From Thermococcus sp. JdF3 (GTDB lineage: Archaea > Methanobacteriota_B > Thermococci > Thermococcales > Thermococcaceae): 64,000 bases of DNA. Of the stretch, positions 44,068-52,557 are shown in pieces. The position numbers and the translations under genes were made by a program. Each line of letters starts with the position of its first letter. Positions within the stretch are counted from its first letter, which is position 1. The DNA lies in contig NZ_SNUK01000004.1 in assembly GCF_012027495.1 (NCBI RefSeq), positions 1-64,000 of the forward strand. The letters run 5' to 3'. The notes below the pieces were generated by a model. The model was not told where the DNA came from and searched no databases. It saw nothing but the letters and a program-made list of their open reading frames with translations.

Positions 44068-45471
44068 ATGAAGACGCTTATTCTTGCGGGGGGCAAGGGA
44101 ACGCGCCTCTGGCCGCTGAGCAGGGAGCTGATGCCGAAGCAGTTCGTTCGGTTCCTGGACGATCGTTCCCTTTTCCAGAGGACCGTGGAGAGGGTGCTCA
44201 ATCTGGGGTTCTCGAAGTCGGATGAAATATTTGTCGTGACCAACAAGGCGTACAGGTTCAGGGTTCTCGACGACATCAGGGAGCTTGGCCTGGAGCTTCC
44301 GGAGGAGAATATCCTGCTCGAACCGGAGGGAAAGAACACCCTGCCGGCCATCTACTGGGGCATAAAGCAGGTTGAGGAAACGTTTGGGGACTCAATCGTC
44401 GCCGTTCTCCCGAGCGACCACCTGATAGAAGCCAACGAAGCCTATGAAAGGGCTTTCAGGAACGCGGAGAGGCTCGCCCGGGGGCATCTGGTTACCTTCG
44501 GGGTAAAGCCGACCCGGCCCCACACTGGCTACGGTTACATAAAGCCGGGCGGGGCCCTGCGGGAGGGTGACGAGCTCCTCGGCTACCGCGTCGATGAGTT
44601 CAAGGAGAAGCCGGACTTCGAAACTGCCAAGCGCTACGTTGAGAACGGCTACTACTGGAACAGCGGCATGTTCATGTTTGATACCGAAGTCTTCATTGAG
44701 GAGATCCATCGACACGCCCCCGACGTGTACGAGGCCTTTGAGAACGCCGAAAGTGTGGATGAAGCCTACCGCGCCGCCCCTGACATCAGCATAGACTACG
44801 GAATCATGGAGAAGACGGACAAGGCCGCGGTGGTGCCCCTTAACGTCTACTGGAACGACCTGGGCAGCTTCGACGCCATCTATGAGGTTATGGGGAAGGA
44901 CGAGAGCGGAAACGCCGTAAAGATTGGCAGCAGGAAGTCGGAGTACATTCCCCTGAACTCCCGGAACAACCTCGTGATGACGGAACGCCTGACTGCGACG
45001 GTCGGTGTTGAGGACCTTATAATAATAGACACGGACGACGCCCTTCTCATCGCGCACCGTGGGGAGAGCCAGCGCGTCAAGGAGGTTTACAAACTGCTCA
45101 AGGAGCGCGGAGACGAGAGGGTCTTTGTCCACAGGACCGCCTATCGTCCCTGGGGAAGCTACACTGTTTTGGAGGAGAACGAGAGATACAAGATAAAGCG
45201 CCTCACCGTTCTGCCCGGCAAGAAGCTCTCCCTTCAGATGCACTACCACAGGAGCGAGCACTGGGTTGTCGTTAGGGGAACCGCTAAGGTCACCGTTGGG
45301 GACAGGGAAATCCTCCTCCGGCCGGGGGAGAGCACATTCATTCCGGCAGGAGTTAAGCACCGCCTTGAGAATCCGGGGAAGGTCGTTCTTGAGGTCATAG
45401 AGACCCAGATTGGGGAGTACCTCGGTGAGGATGATATAGTTCGCTTTGCGGACGATTTCGGGAGGGATTGA
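44068..45471 (+). CDS. manC: Mannose-1-phosphate guanylyltransferase / mannose-6-phosphate isomerase
   Basis: A two-domain enzyme of 467 residues for GDP-mannose synthesis. The N-terminal nucleotidyltransferase has LAGGKGTRLWPLSRELMPKQ and LPSDHLI. The C-terminal cupin isomerase has RPWGSYTVLEENERYKIKRL and the metal-binding MHYHRSEHW. ATG 44068 follows GGGTGG. It overlaps the next start, and a phosphohexomutase follows, giving a route from fructose 6-phosphate to GDP-mannose for surface glycans. Confidence 0.93.
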   Translation: MKTLILAGGKGTRLWPLSRELMPKQFVRFLDDRSLFQRTVERVLNLGFSKSDEIFVVTNKAYRFRVLDDIRELGLELPEENILLEPEGKNTLPAIYWGIKQVEETFGDSIVAVLPSDHLIEANEAYERAFRNAERLARGHLVTFGVKPTRPHTGYGYIKPGGALREGDELLGYRVDEFKEKPDFETAKRYVENGYYWNSGMFMFDTEVFIEEIHRHAPDVYEAFENAESVDEAYRAAPDISIDYGIMEKTDKAAVVPLNVYWNDLGSFDAIYEVMGKDESGNAVKIGSRKSEYIPLNSRNNLVMTERLTATVGVEDLIIIDTDDALLIAHRGESQRVKEVYKLLKERGDERVFVHRTAYRPWGSYTVLEENERYKIKRLTVLPGKKLSLQMHYHRSEHWVVVRGTAKVTVGDREILLRPGESTFIPAGVKHRLENPGKVVLEVIETQIGEYLGEDDIVRFADDFGRD

Positions 45472-45899
45472 TGATGACTGAAGAATCCGAAAAGAAGGAA
45501 AAGAAGGAGAAGGTCCGGAACTGCGGGGATGAATGGGAGCGGTTCAGCAGCTCCATATCTTCCCTTTCGCTCAGCCTTCTGCCCACGCTGCTCTTCGTGC
45601 TCATAATGTCCTACATAATCGTCGTGGGGCTTCAGAACGCCGATATAACCTTTACAGTTCAGGGCCAGGAGGTCACCATAACCTACCCGCAGATAGACAT
45701 ACCCGTGGACTACTCCGCCATAAAGAACGCAGTGGTTTACCTATTCGCCGCGATACTGATAGGCATACCCGTGCCCCTGCTCTCCGGCAAGTGGAAGCCG
45801 CTGAAGATACTCGTCTCGCTGATTCAGGCTGGGGCGTTCGTCTACGGCCTCTACATCTTCGTGATGATGATAATCAACTTTGCCAGTGCTCTAATGTGA
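45471..45899 (+). CDS. Small membrane protein of unknown function
   Basis: A 142-residue protein with a charged N-terminus (EESEKKEKKEKVR) and about three hydrophobic segments. The segment between the first two is beta-like (ADITFTVQGQEVTITYP). No family recognised. GGAGGG precedes ATG 45471, or ATG 45474 in the same frame. It is wedged between manC and the mutase with tight spacing, so it may help in glycan assembly at the membrane. Confidence 0.65.
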   Translation: MMTEESEKKEKKEKVRNCGDEWERFSSSISSLSLSLLPTLLFVLIMSYIIVVGLQNADITFTVQGQEVTITYPQIDIPVDYSAIKNAVVYLFAAILIGIPVPLLSGKWKPLKILVSLIQAGAFVYGLYIFVMMIINFASALM

Positions 45900-45909
45900 G
45901 GTGATTGCA

Positions 45910-47280
45910 ATGGGAAGGCTCTTTGGGACCTTCGGCGTCAGGGGGATAGCCAACGAAATGATAACGCCAGAGTTCGCCCTCAAGATGGGCATGGCCTTCG
46001 GAACGATGCTCAGGCGCGAGGGCAGAAGGAGGCCCCTCGTAGTGGTCGGAATGGACACCCGCGTTAGCGGGGAGATGCTGAAGGACGCATTGATAAGCGG
46101 CCTCCTCAGCGTCGGCTGCGACGTCATAGACGTTGGAATAGCGCCAACCCCTGCAATACAGTTCGCGACGGCGCACTTCAAAGCCGATGGCGGCGCCGTG
46201 ATAACGGCGAGCCACAATCCACCCGAATACAACGGCATAAAGCTGCTTGAACCCAACGGCATGGGGTTGAAGAAGGAGAGGGAAGCGGTAGTTGAGGATG
46301 TTTTCTTTAAAGACGACTTCGACAGGGCCAGGTGGGACGGGATAGGCGATGTCAGGAAGGAAGACGTCATCAGACCCTACATCGAGGCGATAAAGAGCAG
46401 GGTTGACGTTGAGGCCATCAAAAAGCGGAAGCCCTTCGTTGTCGTTGACACATCCAACGGCGCGGGTAGTTTGACGCTTCCCTATCTGCTCAGGGAGCTC
46501 GGTTGTAAAGTGGTGAGCGTGAACGCCCATCCCGACGGCCACTTCCCCGCGAGAAACCCCGAGCCCAATGAGGAGAACCTGAGGGGCTTTATGCGGATAG
46601 TCAAGGCCCTCGGAGCGGACTTCGGAGTCGCTCAAGATGGCGACGCCGACAGGGCAGTGTTCATAGACGAGAACGGCAGGTTCATACAGGGCGACAGGAC
46701 CTTTGCCCTGGTTGCCGATGCCGTTCTGAGGGAGAACGGCGGTGGACTTCTCGTCACCACCATAGCCACCTCCAACCTGCTCGACGATATAGCGGAGAGG
46801 AACAACGCGGAAGTCATGAGAACCAAGGTCGGCGACCTCATCGTCGCCCGTGCTCTTCTCGAGCACAACGGGACGATAGGGGGAGAGGAAAACGGCGGCG
46901 TTATCTTCCCGGACTTCGTCCTCGGCAGGGACGGGGCGATGACCACAGCCAAGATAGTCGAGATTTTCGCAAAGTCGGGCAAGAAGTTCAGCGAGCTGAT
47001 TGATGAGCTTCCGAAATACTACCAGTTCAAAACGAAGAAGCACGTTGAGGGCGACAGGAAGGCGATAGTGGCCAGGGTGGCGGAGCTCGCTGAAAAGAAG
47101 GGTTACAGGGTGGACACCACCGACGGAACCAAAATTCTCTTTGAAGACGGCTGGGTACTCGTGAGGGCCAGCGGAACGGAGCCGATAATCAGGGTCTTCA
47201 GTGAGGCGAAGAGTGAGGGAAAGGCCGAGGAGTACCTTAAACTTGGGCTGGAGCTTCTGGAGAGGGTAATTGGGGCTTAG
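45910..47280 (+). CDS. Phosphomannomutase / phosphoglucosamine mutase family enzyme
   Basis: An alpha-D-phosphohexomutase of 456 residues. The phosphoserine loop is VITASHNPPEYNGIK, the metal loop DGDADRAVF, the sugar loop GEENGGVIF, and the phosphate loop RASGTEPIIRV. In Thermococcales such enzymes act on mannose and glucose phosphates; the manC context favours phosphomannomutase. ATG 45910 follows GAGGTGATT. It converges on the transporter ATPase gene with a four-base overlap. Confidence 0.88.
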   Translation: MGRLFGTFGVRGIANEMITPEFALKMGMAFGTMLRREGRRRPLVVVGMDTRVSGEMLKDALISGLLSVGCDVIDVGIAPTPAIQFATAHFKADGGAVITASHNPPEYNGIKLLEPNGMGLKKEREAVVEDVFFKDDFDRARWDGIGDVRKEDVIRPYIEAIKSRVDVEAIKKRKPFVVVDTSNGAGSLTLPYLLRELGCKVVSVNAHPDGHFPARNPEPNEENLRGFMRIVKALGADFGVAQDGDADRAVFIDENGRFIQGDRTFALVADAVLRENGGGLLVTTIATSNLLDDIAERNNAEVMRTKVGDLIVARALLEHNGTIGGEENGGVIFPDFVLGRDGAMTTAKIVEIFAKSGKKFSELIDELPKYYQFKTKKHVEGDRKAIVARVAELAEKKGYRVDTTDGTKILFEDGWVLVRASGTEPIIRVFSEAKSEGKAEEYLKLGLELLERVIGA

Positions 47281-48071
47281 CCCCGTTTCCACTCTTCCAG
47301 CAGTTTTCTCCCCTCTTCCGCGCTCCTTGGAACCCGCAGGCCCAGGCTCAGGAAGAGCTCGGCCAGGGGAGGGACATCCAGATTGTGCTCCCTAAGGAGC
47401 TCTGGATTTCCAAGTACCTCTTCGGGAGTCCCGACTGTGATAATCCTTCCGCGATCCATAAGGGCTATCCTGTCGCAGAGCGAGAGGTAATCTGCCTCGT
47501 GGGAAGCAAGGATGACGGTTTTCCCCTCCCCCTTCAGTTCGAGCATGAGCTCCCGCATCAGCCTCTTGCCCCTGAAGTCGAGGTTGGCGAAGGGTTCGTC
47601 GAATACTATTATCTGTGGCTTCATGGCAAGGACGGTGGCTATCGCTATCCTCTTCTTCTCCCCGAAGCTGAGCTCCTTCGTTTCCCGGTTCGCATATTCT
47701 GCCATGCCTACTTTGTCAAGCGCCCACATAACGCGCTCTTCGAGCTCCTTTCCCCTGAGGCCAAGGTTGTAGGGGCCGAATGCAACGTCCTCAAAGACGG
47801 TCGGCGAGAACAGCTGGTCGTTGGGGTCCTGAAAGACTATGCCAACTTTTCTCCTGACCTCTTTCGGGTTCTTCACCGGGTTGACGCCGTCTATGAGCAC
47901 CTTTCCCCTTTTGGGCTTCAGTATGCCGTTGAAGTGCAGCATCAGGGTGCTCTTTCCGGCTCCGTTCGGGCCGAGGAAGCCGAAAAGCTCGCCGTCTTCG
48001 ATAGTAATGTTTATACCAGTGAGTATTTCCCTGCCGCCGTAGGAAAAGTGGACGTTCCTCAGCTCAATCAT
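47277..48071 (-). CDS. cbiO: Ni/Co ECF transporter ATPase (CbiO/NikO)
   Basis: The ATPase of an energy-coupling-factor metal transporter. In 264 residues it has Walker A GPNGAGKSTLM, the signature LSFGEKKRIAIA (SFGE replacing SGGQ, as is common in CbiO), and Walker B IIVFDEPFANLD. It is the last gene of the cbiMNQO operon and overlaps cbiQ by ATGA. Confidence 0.94.
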   Translation of the reverse strand: MIELRNVHFSYGGREILTGINITIEDGELFGFLGPNGAGKSTLMLHFNGILKPKRGKVLIDGVNPVKNPKEVRRKVGIVFQDPNDQLFSPTVFEDVAFGPYNLGLRGKELEERVMWALDKVGMAEYANRETKELSFGEKKRIAIATVLAMKPQIIVFDEPFANLDFRGKRLMRELMLELKGEGKTVILASHEADYLSLCDRIALMDRGRIITVGTPEEVLGNPELLREHNLDVPPLAELFLSLGLRVPRSAEEGRKLLEEWKRG

Positions 48072-48736
48072 ATCAGCAGACCCCCCAGTGCCAGTACCGA
48101 AAGCAGGACCGTGTGAATACTGGGTTTTGGCTCTTCCACCCTTGGAAACTCCCCGAAGCCCCTCGATAGCATGGCCCTGTAAATCCTTCCATTTCGCAGG
48201 TATGTCCGCAGGAATATCTCGCCGATGAGGGAGCCGAGCTTTCTGTAGTATTCCCTCTTTCCGATTCCAAAGGCCCTTGAGTCGAGGGCGCGCTTCATTC
48301 TCGTTGTCTCGTCCACGAAGAGGTCGAGGTAGCGGTAGGTGAACGCCAGTGTGAGGACGAGTATCCGCGGGAATCTTAAGGCTTCCATCTCGGCGAGTAT
48401 CCTTGAGAACCCGACGGAGCTGGTGATAACAACAGCGGTTCCTGCCGAAAGGAAGGCCTTACCGAGGAGCAGGAAAAAGGAATAAACGCCCTCGTGGGTT
48501 ATCGGGCCGAAGGGAGTGTCTACGAGCGTTTCGCCCGGATTGAAAAGTGCAAGAATGAAGAGCAGCCCTTCGAAGCCGAGGAGGAAGCCGAGGTTCTTGA
48601 AAACGCTCTTCTTCGGCCTCATTGTGAGCACAACAACCAGAAACAGAAGCGCAAAGTAGACTAACTCGGTGAGGCTCTTTCTCGTGACCACTCCCATAGC
48701 ATAAAGGAAAATGAAGGGCAGGTACACCTCAGGCAC
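48068..48736 (-). CDS. cbiQ: Ni/Co ECF transporter transmembrane protein (CbiQ/NikQ)
   Basis: The coupling membrane subunit, 222 residues with about five segments. The cytoplasmic coupling helices carry ERTRMKRALDSRAFG-like (here ETTRMKRALDSRAFG) and YRAMLSRGFGEF, matching the two short ARG-type motifs of the family. It overlaps cbiN by eight bases and cbiO by four. Confidence 0.93.
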   Translation of the reverse strand: MPEVYLPFIFLYAMGVVTRKSLTELVYFALLFLVVVLTMRPKKSVFKNLGFLLGFEGLLFILALFNPGETLVDTPFGPITHEGVYSFFLLLGKAFLSAGTAVVITSSVGFSRILAEMEALRFPRILVLTLAFTYRYLDLFVDETTRMKRALDSRAFGIGKREYYRKLGSLIGEIFLRTYLRNGRIYRAMLSRGFGEFPRVEEPKPSIHTVLLSVLALGGLLI

Positions 48737-48977
48737 CCTTCGCGAGCTTTGCTAAACCGTAGCCAACCCCGAAGGTTAGGATGATTCCGAGCAGTCCCAT
48801 GACCACGCTCTGGCCCCAGGTTTCGCCGTAATCGAGGGGAGCGTGGTAAACCGGGTTCTCCTCAAGGCCGACTTTCTCCATAGTGGCTTCGAGTCCATCC
48901 GGATTGCTTGAAGCCAGCGGCAGCACTATCGCCAGCACGACGGCTATAACTACCAGCCCTTTGAAAACCGTTCTCAT
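48729..48977 (-). CDS. cbiN: CbiN/NikN-like small subunit
   Basis: An 82-residue protein with two membrane helices and the PDGLE motif (SSNPDGLEATMEKVG) in the outer loop. Such CbiN/PDGLE proteins assist metal loading of CbiM. It overlaps both neighbours. Confidence 0.9.
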   Translation of the reverse strand: MRTVFKGLVVIAVVLAIVLPLASSNPDGLEATMEKVGLEENPVYHAPLDYGETWGQSVVMGLLGIILTFGVGYGLAKLAKGA

Positions 48978-49588
48978 GCAGGCACCCCCTCCACCGATGG
49001 AAGCTTTGCCCTCACGGCGTAGACTATCAGGACGGTGAGTACCGCTTCACCGATTCCGATTATCGAGTGGTAGCCGGCCATCAGGGTAAGGACTTTGAAG
49101 AACGGAAGGCTGTGGCTCAGGCCTATCTCGACCGATGCGAGGGCAGCTCCAAGAACGACGGAGAGCCAGGCAGCAAAGCCCATGGCAAAGGTTTCGTTGA
49201 GGGACTTGAGCTTGGTATAAATGCCGTAGCCTACGATGGCCCCTATCAGTCCCATGTTGAGGATGTTTGCGCCGATTGCCGTTATTCCTCCGTCCCCGAA
49301 GAGGAGCGTCTGTATGAGCAGAACCGCGGTCATGACTATTACCGCCGCGTAGGGTCCGAGCATTATCGCAACCAGCGTCGCCCCGAGCAGATGACCGCTG
49401 ACGCCCCCTATTATCGGGAAGTTGACCATCTGCGCCGCGAAGATTCCGGCCGCGAAGAGGCCCAGGAGGGGTATCTTCTCCTCCGGGAAGTTCCTGAGCT
49501 TTTTGGCCGCGTAGGCTATCCCGGCTATCGTTATTGCGTAGGTAATCACTATTACCGGTGTACTCAACAGTCCATCCGGGATATGCAA
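48974..49588 (-). CDS. cbiM: Ni/Co ECF transporter substrate-binding membrane protein (CbiM/NikM)
   Basis: CbiM captures the metal with its N-terminal amine and a histidine at the second position. Here the protein must begin (M)HIPDGLL, which requires the TTG codon at 49588. GGAGGTG lies six bases before it, and no ATG or GTG lies between that site and HIPDG. The 204 residues have about seven membrane segments, with INFPIIGGVSGHLLG-like (VNFPIIGGVSGHLLG) in the middle. The SurR site in its promoter suggests nickel for hydrogenases rather than cobalt. Confidence 0.93.
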   Translation of the reverse strand: MHIPDGLLSTPVIVITYAITIAGIAYAAKKLRNFPEEKIPLLGLFAAGIFAAQMVNFPIIGGVSGHLLGATLVAIMLGPYAAVIVMTAVLLIQTLLFGDGGITAIGANILNMGLIGAIVGYGIYTKLKSLNETFAMGFAAWLSVVLGAALASVEIGLSHSLPFFKVLTLMAGYHSIIGIGEAVLTVLIVYAVRAKLPSVEGVPA

Positions 49589-49675
49589 CCTAAACACCTC
49601 CGGTGGTTTTTGTTGTGCTATCAATGGAATAAATAGTAACACGAAATAAAAGCGTTTTTTAAACCGGGTATTACC

Positions 49676-49692
49676 AACCAAAGGTTGAGAAC
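49676..49692 (-). promoter_or_regulatory. SurR-type site before cbiMNQO
   Basis: On the minus strand it reads GTT-CTC-AAC-CTTTG-GTT, a complete extended SurR match. The TATA element GGTTTAAAAAACG follows about 12 bases downstream. It should activate the metal transporter when SurR is reduced. Confidence 0.7.
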
Positions 49693-49734
49693 AGTGATTG
49701 TGCCGCCTCGTTACAGAAAAGAAATGGGATGGGC

Positions 49735-50535
49735 TCAGAGGTAGCCCCTGTCTTCCTCCTCCGGGGCCGGTGGCATCTGCTGCTCCAGCATGGCCCTCTG
49801 CATCTCCTGGACCTTCCTGAGTATCTCCTCAGTCTCCTTGGCGCGCTCTTCGAGGGCGGTCATGTCGAGCTCGATGCCCAGTATCTTCGTCACCGCCAGG
49901 AGGACCGATTTCGCCGCCTTTGCATCGACGATGTACCCGAGACTCTCGCCGAGAAGGCTTACCCCGTACATCGAGCGGAGCTTGCCCATGCCGAGGAGCA
50001 GTCCGGCGGCACCGACTATCGCTCCCCCTTCGTCCTCGCGCCAGATAACCTCGACCTGACAGCCCTCGAGCTTTCTCTGATAGTGCTCAACCAGCTCCTC
50101 GTGGGTTACAGCCGCCAGAACCCTCGGCTCTCCCTGGAGCTCGGGCACCTGGTAGCCGCCCATCGTGATTATCTCGCGAACGCCAAATTCGTTAACGAAG
50201 TCCAGCATCTTTCCGACGACCTCGAAGTGGCCGGGGCTGTCCGTTGGCGGAACCTGCTGGTCGCCGGTGATGATTATGATGTCCCTTCCGTTCTCGTCCG
50301 GGTTCTTCCAGTAGTAGAACTCGTTCTTCATCAGCTCGACGACTGAGTTCTTCTTGATGAGAACCTGGTGCATGAAGTGCGGCGAGTAGAGCTCGGCAAA
50401 CTTGACCGCGTTGAGTTCCTGAATGAGGTGCTCGGCGGCGAGCTTTCCGACCAGCCCTATACCGGGCAGGCCCTCTATGAAAACGGGATCTCTGAGCTGG
50501 GGCCTCTCATAGACGTGAATAACTGACTCCTTCAT
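49735..50535 (-). CDS. PAC2 family proteasome-assembly-like protein
   Basis: A 266-residue protein of the PAC2 family, related to eukaryotic proteasome assembly chaperones. Motifs are FIEGLPGIGLVGKLAAEHLI near the start, ITGDQQVPP, and MGKLRSMYGVSLLGESLGY. The C-terminus is a charged helix followed by PPAPEEEDRGYL. ATG 50535 follows GGAGGG; the open frame upstream runs back into nop10. It is the last gene of the rpl44e cluster. Confidence 0.9.
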   Translation of the reverse strand: MKESVIHVYERPQLRDPVFIEGLPGIGLVGKLAAEHLIQELNAVKFAELYSPHFMHQVLIKKNSVVELMKNEFYYWKNPDENGRDIIIITGDQQVPPTDSPGHFEVVGKMLDFVNEFGVREIITMGGYQVPELQGEPRVLAAVTHEELVEHYQRKLEGCQVEVIWREDEGGAIVGAAGLLLGMGKLRSMYGVSLLGESLGYIVDAKAAKSVLLAVTKILGIELDMTALEERAKETEEILRKVQEMQRAMLEQQMPPAPEEEDRGYL

Positions 50536-50536
50536 A

Positions 50537-50719
50537 TCAATCCCTCCCGACAATGCCCAGCTGCTCGCGCTTCAGCCTCCTTCTGTACTCCCCGTAGGGG
50601 TCCTCCGGTGAGAAGCGCGGCGGATGGGCTACCTTTGTTTTAGCTCCGCAGACCGGACAGATTTCCTTGAGGGTGTAGCGCCCACACTCGGGACACTTCC
50701 TGATCCGGAAGTGCATCAT
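50537..50719 (-). CDS. nop10: Nop10, H/ACA ribonucleoprotein protein
   Basis: A 60-residue zinc protein of the H/ACA pseudouridylation complex with Cbf5, Gar1 and L7Ae. The zinc ribbon is CPECGRYTL..CPVCG, followed by HPPRFSPEDPYGEYRR. ATG 50719 and 50716 are both possible. It overlaps the aIF2alpha stop by ATGA. Confidence 0.96.
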   Translation of the reverse strand: MMHFRIRKCPECGRYTLKEICPVCGAKTKVAHPPRFSPEDPYGEYRRRLKREQLGIVGRD

Positions 50720-51543
50720 GAACCCCTCTTCTTGACCTTCTTAATGCGCTTCTCCTTCCTGATGAGCGTCGCTTCGCCGCCCGCTTCCTTTATGACGCGG
50801 AGTATCTCCTCGGCTATGTTCTCAAGGACCTCCTCCGCCTTGTAGTAGTCAGGGGCGGTGATGTCGATCCTGTACCTCGGAGCGCCCTGGTAGGAGAACT
50901 TGACCTCTATCTCCTTCTCCTCGTTGGCCCTGTCCCTCGCCCTGATGAGGGCCTCCTTGATTATCTCTATACCGTTCGGCTTCGGAACGGTTATCTCAAA
51001 CTCGGCGTCGATGGTGACGGTGGGTATCTCAACGTAGGCCTCAATTACCGGCTTCAGAGCCTCAATCCACTCGTCGCTGATGAGGCCCTGTAGAACCTCC
51101 ATTCCGTTCTGGGCTGCGTCCTCGAAGGCGGCATAAACTTCCCCGTACTCCTCTTCGAGCGGAACCCAGACCTCGCGCCAGGCCGTCTCGAAGTCCTTTC
51201 CTATCTTCTCAGCCGCCATCTTGAGGAGGTTCTCGGCCTTCTGGGCGCGCTTGTACTCCTGGAGCTTGGCCTTCCTCTGCTGCTGGTTGACACGCTTGAG
51301 GCTCAGGTCGATGTGCCCCTTGCTCGGATCCACGCGTATGACCTTGGCCACTATCTTCTGGCCCTCTTTAACGTGATCCCTGATGTTCTTAACCCATGTG
51401 GAGGCGACCTCGCTTATGTGCATGAATCCCTCCTTTCCGGGGTACTCGTCGAGCTTGAGAAATGCACCGTAAGGGTGAATGCTCTTGACGGTGGCGACCA
51501 CAAACTCTCCCTCTTCCGGGTATTCTCTGGCTTTCCTCGGCAT
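50716..51543 (-). CDS. Translation initiation factor aIF2 subunit alpha
   Basis: Part of the heterotrimer that brings initiator tRNA to the ribosome. Its 275 residues have an N-terminal S1 domain (EFVVATVKSIHPYGAFLKLDEY..GFMHISEVA), a helical middle and an alpha/beta end domain. ATG 51543 follows GAGGTGATT, while GTG 51552 is inside that signal. A TATA element (minus strand, about 51594-51602) gives it its own promoter within the ribosomal cluster. Confidence 0.95.
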   Translation of the reverse strand: MPRKAREYPEEGEFVVATVKSIHPYGAFLKLDEYPGKEGFMHISEVASTWVKNIRDHVKEGQKIVAKVIRVDPSKGHIDLSLKRVNQQQRKAKLQEYKRAQKAENLLKMAAEKIGKDFETAWREVWVPLEEEYGEVYAAFEDAAQNGMEVLQGLISDEWIEALKPVIEAYVEIPTVTIDAEFEITVPKPNGIEIIKEALIRARDRANEEKEIEVKFSYQGAPRYRIDITAPDYYKAEEVLENIAEEILRVIKEAGGEATLIRKEKRIKKVKKRGS

Positions 51544-51644
51544 TTCAATCACCTCAAAATTTTCTCTGCCGGGATAAGTTACGAAAAGAGGTATTTAAAG
51601 TTTAGCAGAAGTTTCCAGGCACGGAGGCAAAGGAAAGAAAAAGC

Positions 51645-51842
51645 TCACTCGAGAACCTCGAGTATCTTGGCCTTGATGACGCCCTTTCCGCCGGTCGGCT
51701 CGACGAGGGTCGCGCCGCAGACGAGGCACCTGACGGTGGTGGCCGGGTTGCTGAAGACTATCTGCTCGTTGCCGCAGTCTATGCACTTGACGCGGAGGAA
51801 CCTGCTCCTCGGCATCGGGATAAGGTTCTTCGGGAGCGCCAT
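51645..51842 (-). CDS. rps27e: Ribosomal protein eS27
   Basis: A small-subunit zinc protein of 65 residues. The zinc finger is [16 protein letters not shown], followed by the usual TGGKGVIKA. It lies three bases after rpl44e. Confidence 0.97.
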   Translation of the reverse strand: MALPKNLIPMPRSRFLRVKCIDCGNEQIVFSNPATTVRCLVCGATLVEPTGGKGVIKAKILEVLE

Positions 51843-51845
51843 GGG

Positions 51846-52130
51846 TCACACCTCCACCAGCTCGAACTTCTTAACGCGGAAGCCCTGTCCCCTGGTGTGG
51901 GCCTTGCCGCACACGGTGCACCTGAAGCGGAGGTCGAGCTTCTTGACCGGCTTCTCCCTTCCTGCTGGGTTCGGCCTCGGGAAACCGCGGTAACCCTTCA
52001 TGATCCTGCGGAATCTCCTCTGGCCCTGGCTGAGCTCGCTCCTCGGTCTCTTCTTGACCTTCTCGACCTTGTGGATAGTGTGCTTCTTACAGTAGGGGCA
52101 GTAAGTCCTTATCTGCTTCGGATACTTCAT
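51846..52130 (-). CDS. rpl44e: Ribosomal protein eL42 (L44e)
   Basis: A large-subunit protein near the tRNA E site. The 94 residues have [15 protein letters not shown] at the start, the signature [17 protein letters not shown], and a second pair CTVC before [13 protein letters not shown]. It is the first gene of the cluster, behind a leader of nearly 90 bases. Confidence 0.97.
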   Translation of the reverse strand: MKYPKQIRTYCPYCKKHTIHKVEKVKKRPRSELSQGQRRFRRIMKGYRGFPRPNPAGREKPVKKLDLRFRCTVCGKAHTRGQGFRVKKFELVEV

Positions 52131-52217
52131 TCTCTCACCTCCACGCAGAGGCCCGGTGGGTTCCTACTCGCCCCAGCCTCGGACACCCCCGAGCCGTGAG
52201 GCATGATAGTGCCTGCA
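52131..52217 (-). other. Structured leader or small RNA before rpl44e
   Basis: A minus-strand TATA element at 52236-52248 predicts transcription from about 52217, leaving a GC-rich leader. It contains the hairpins GGCA/TGCC (52200-52213) and CTCGG/CCGAG (52178-52193). It could be a regulatory leader for ribosomal protein control or a separate small RNA; I recognise no known family. Confidence 0.35.
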
Positions 52218-52316
52218 AACCCCGGTAGCCGCGAGGCTTTAAAAAAGTTTTTGCTTGCGCGAACCACGGGCACCAGGTATAAAGTTGAACGGGGAAAAGA
52301 GCGGGCGGAAATGCCC

Positions 52317-52496
52317 TCACTCGGCGGGTGCATAGTAGCAGCGCTTTGGAGATACTATCTTGCCCTCCTTTTTGAGGACCTTTATGGCCTTGTCCACTTC
52401 CTTCTTGTCGATGCCGGCGAGCTCGGCTATCTCCTTGCTCTTGAGGGGCTTTCCGGCCTCCTTCAGAACCTTGAAAACAACCTCAACCTCTGCCAT
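52317..52496 (-). CDS. Small winged-helix DNA-binding protein
   Basis: A 59-residue protein reading VVFKVLKEAGKPLKSKEIAE, then KEVDKAIKVLKKEGKIVSP, a complete winged helix-turn-helix without other domains. It probably binds DNA as a dimer. ATG 52496 follows GGTGAT; GTG 52505 overlaps that signal. Its target is unknown. Confidence 0.8.
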   Translation of the reverse strand: MAEVEVVFKVLKEAGKPLKSKEIAELAGIDKKEVDKAIKVLKKEGKIVSPKRCYYAPAE

Positions 52497-52557
52497 CTTT
52501 ATCACCCTTTGGGTTTGTCAATAGAACCTAAAACGTTTGAACTTAAAAGCCTATCGG

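Noticed and set aside
49589-49660. Cobalamin riboswitch upstream of cbiM
   Set aside because: The leader is only about 45-50 bases, and no B12-box-like sequence is seen. Control by the SurR site explains the promoter.
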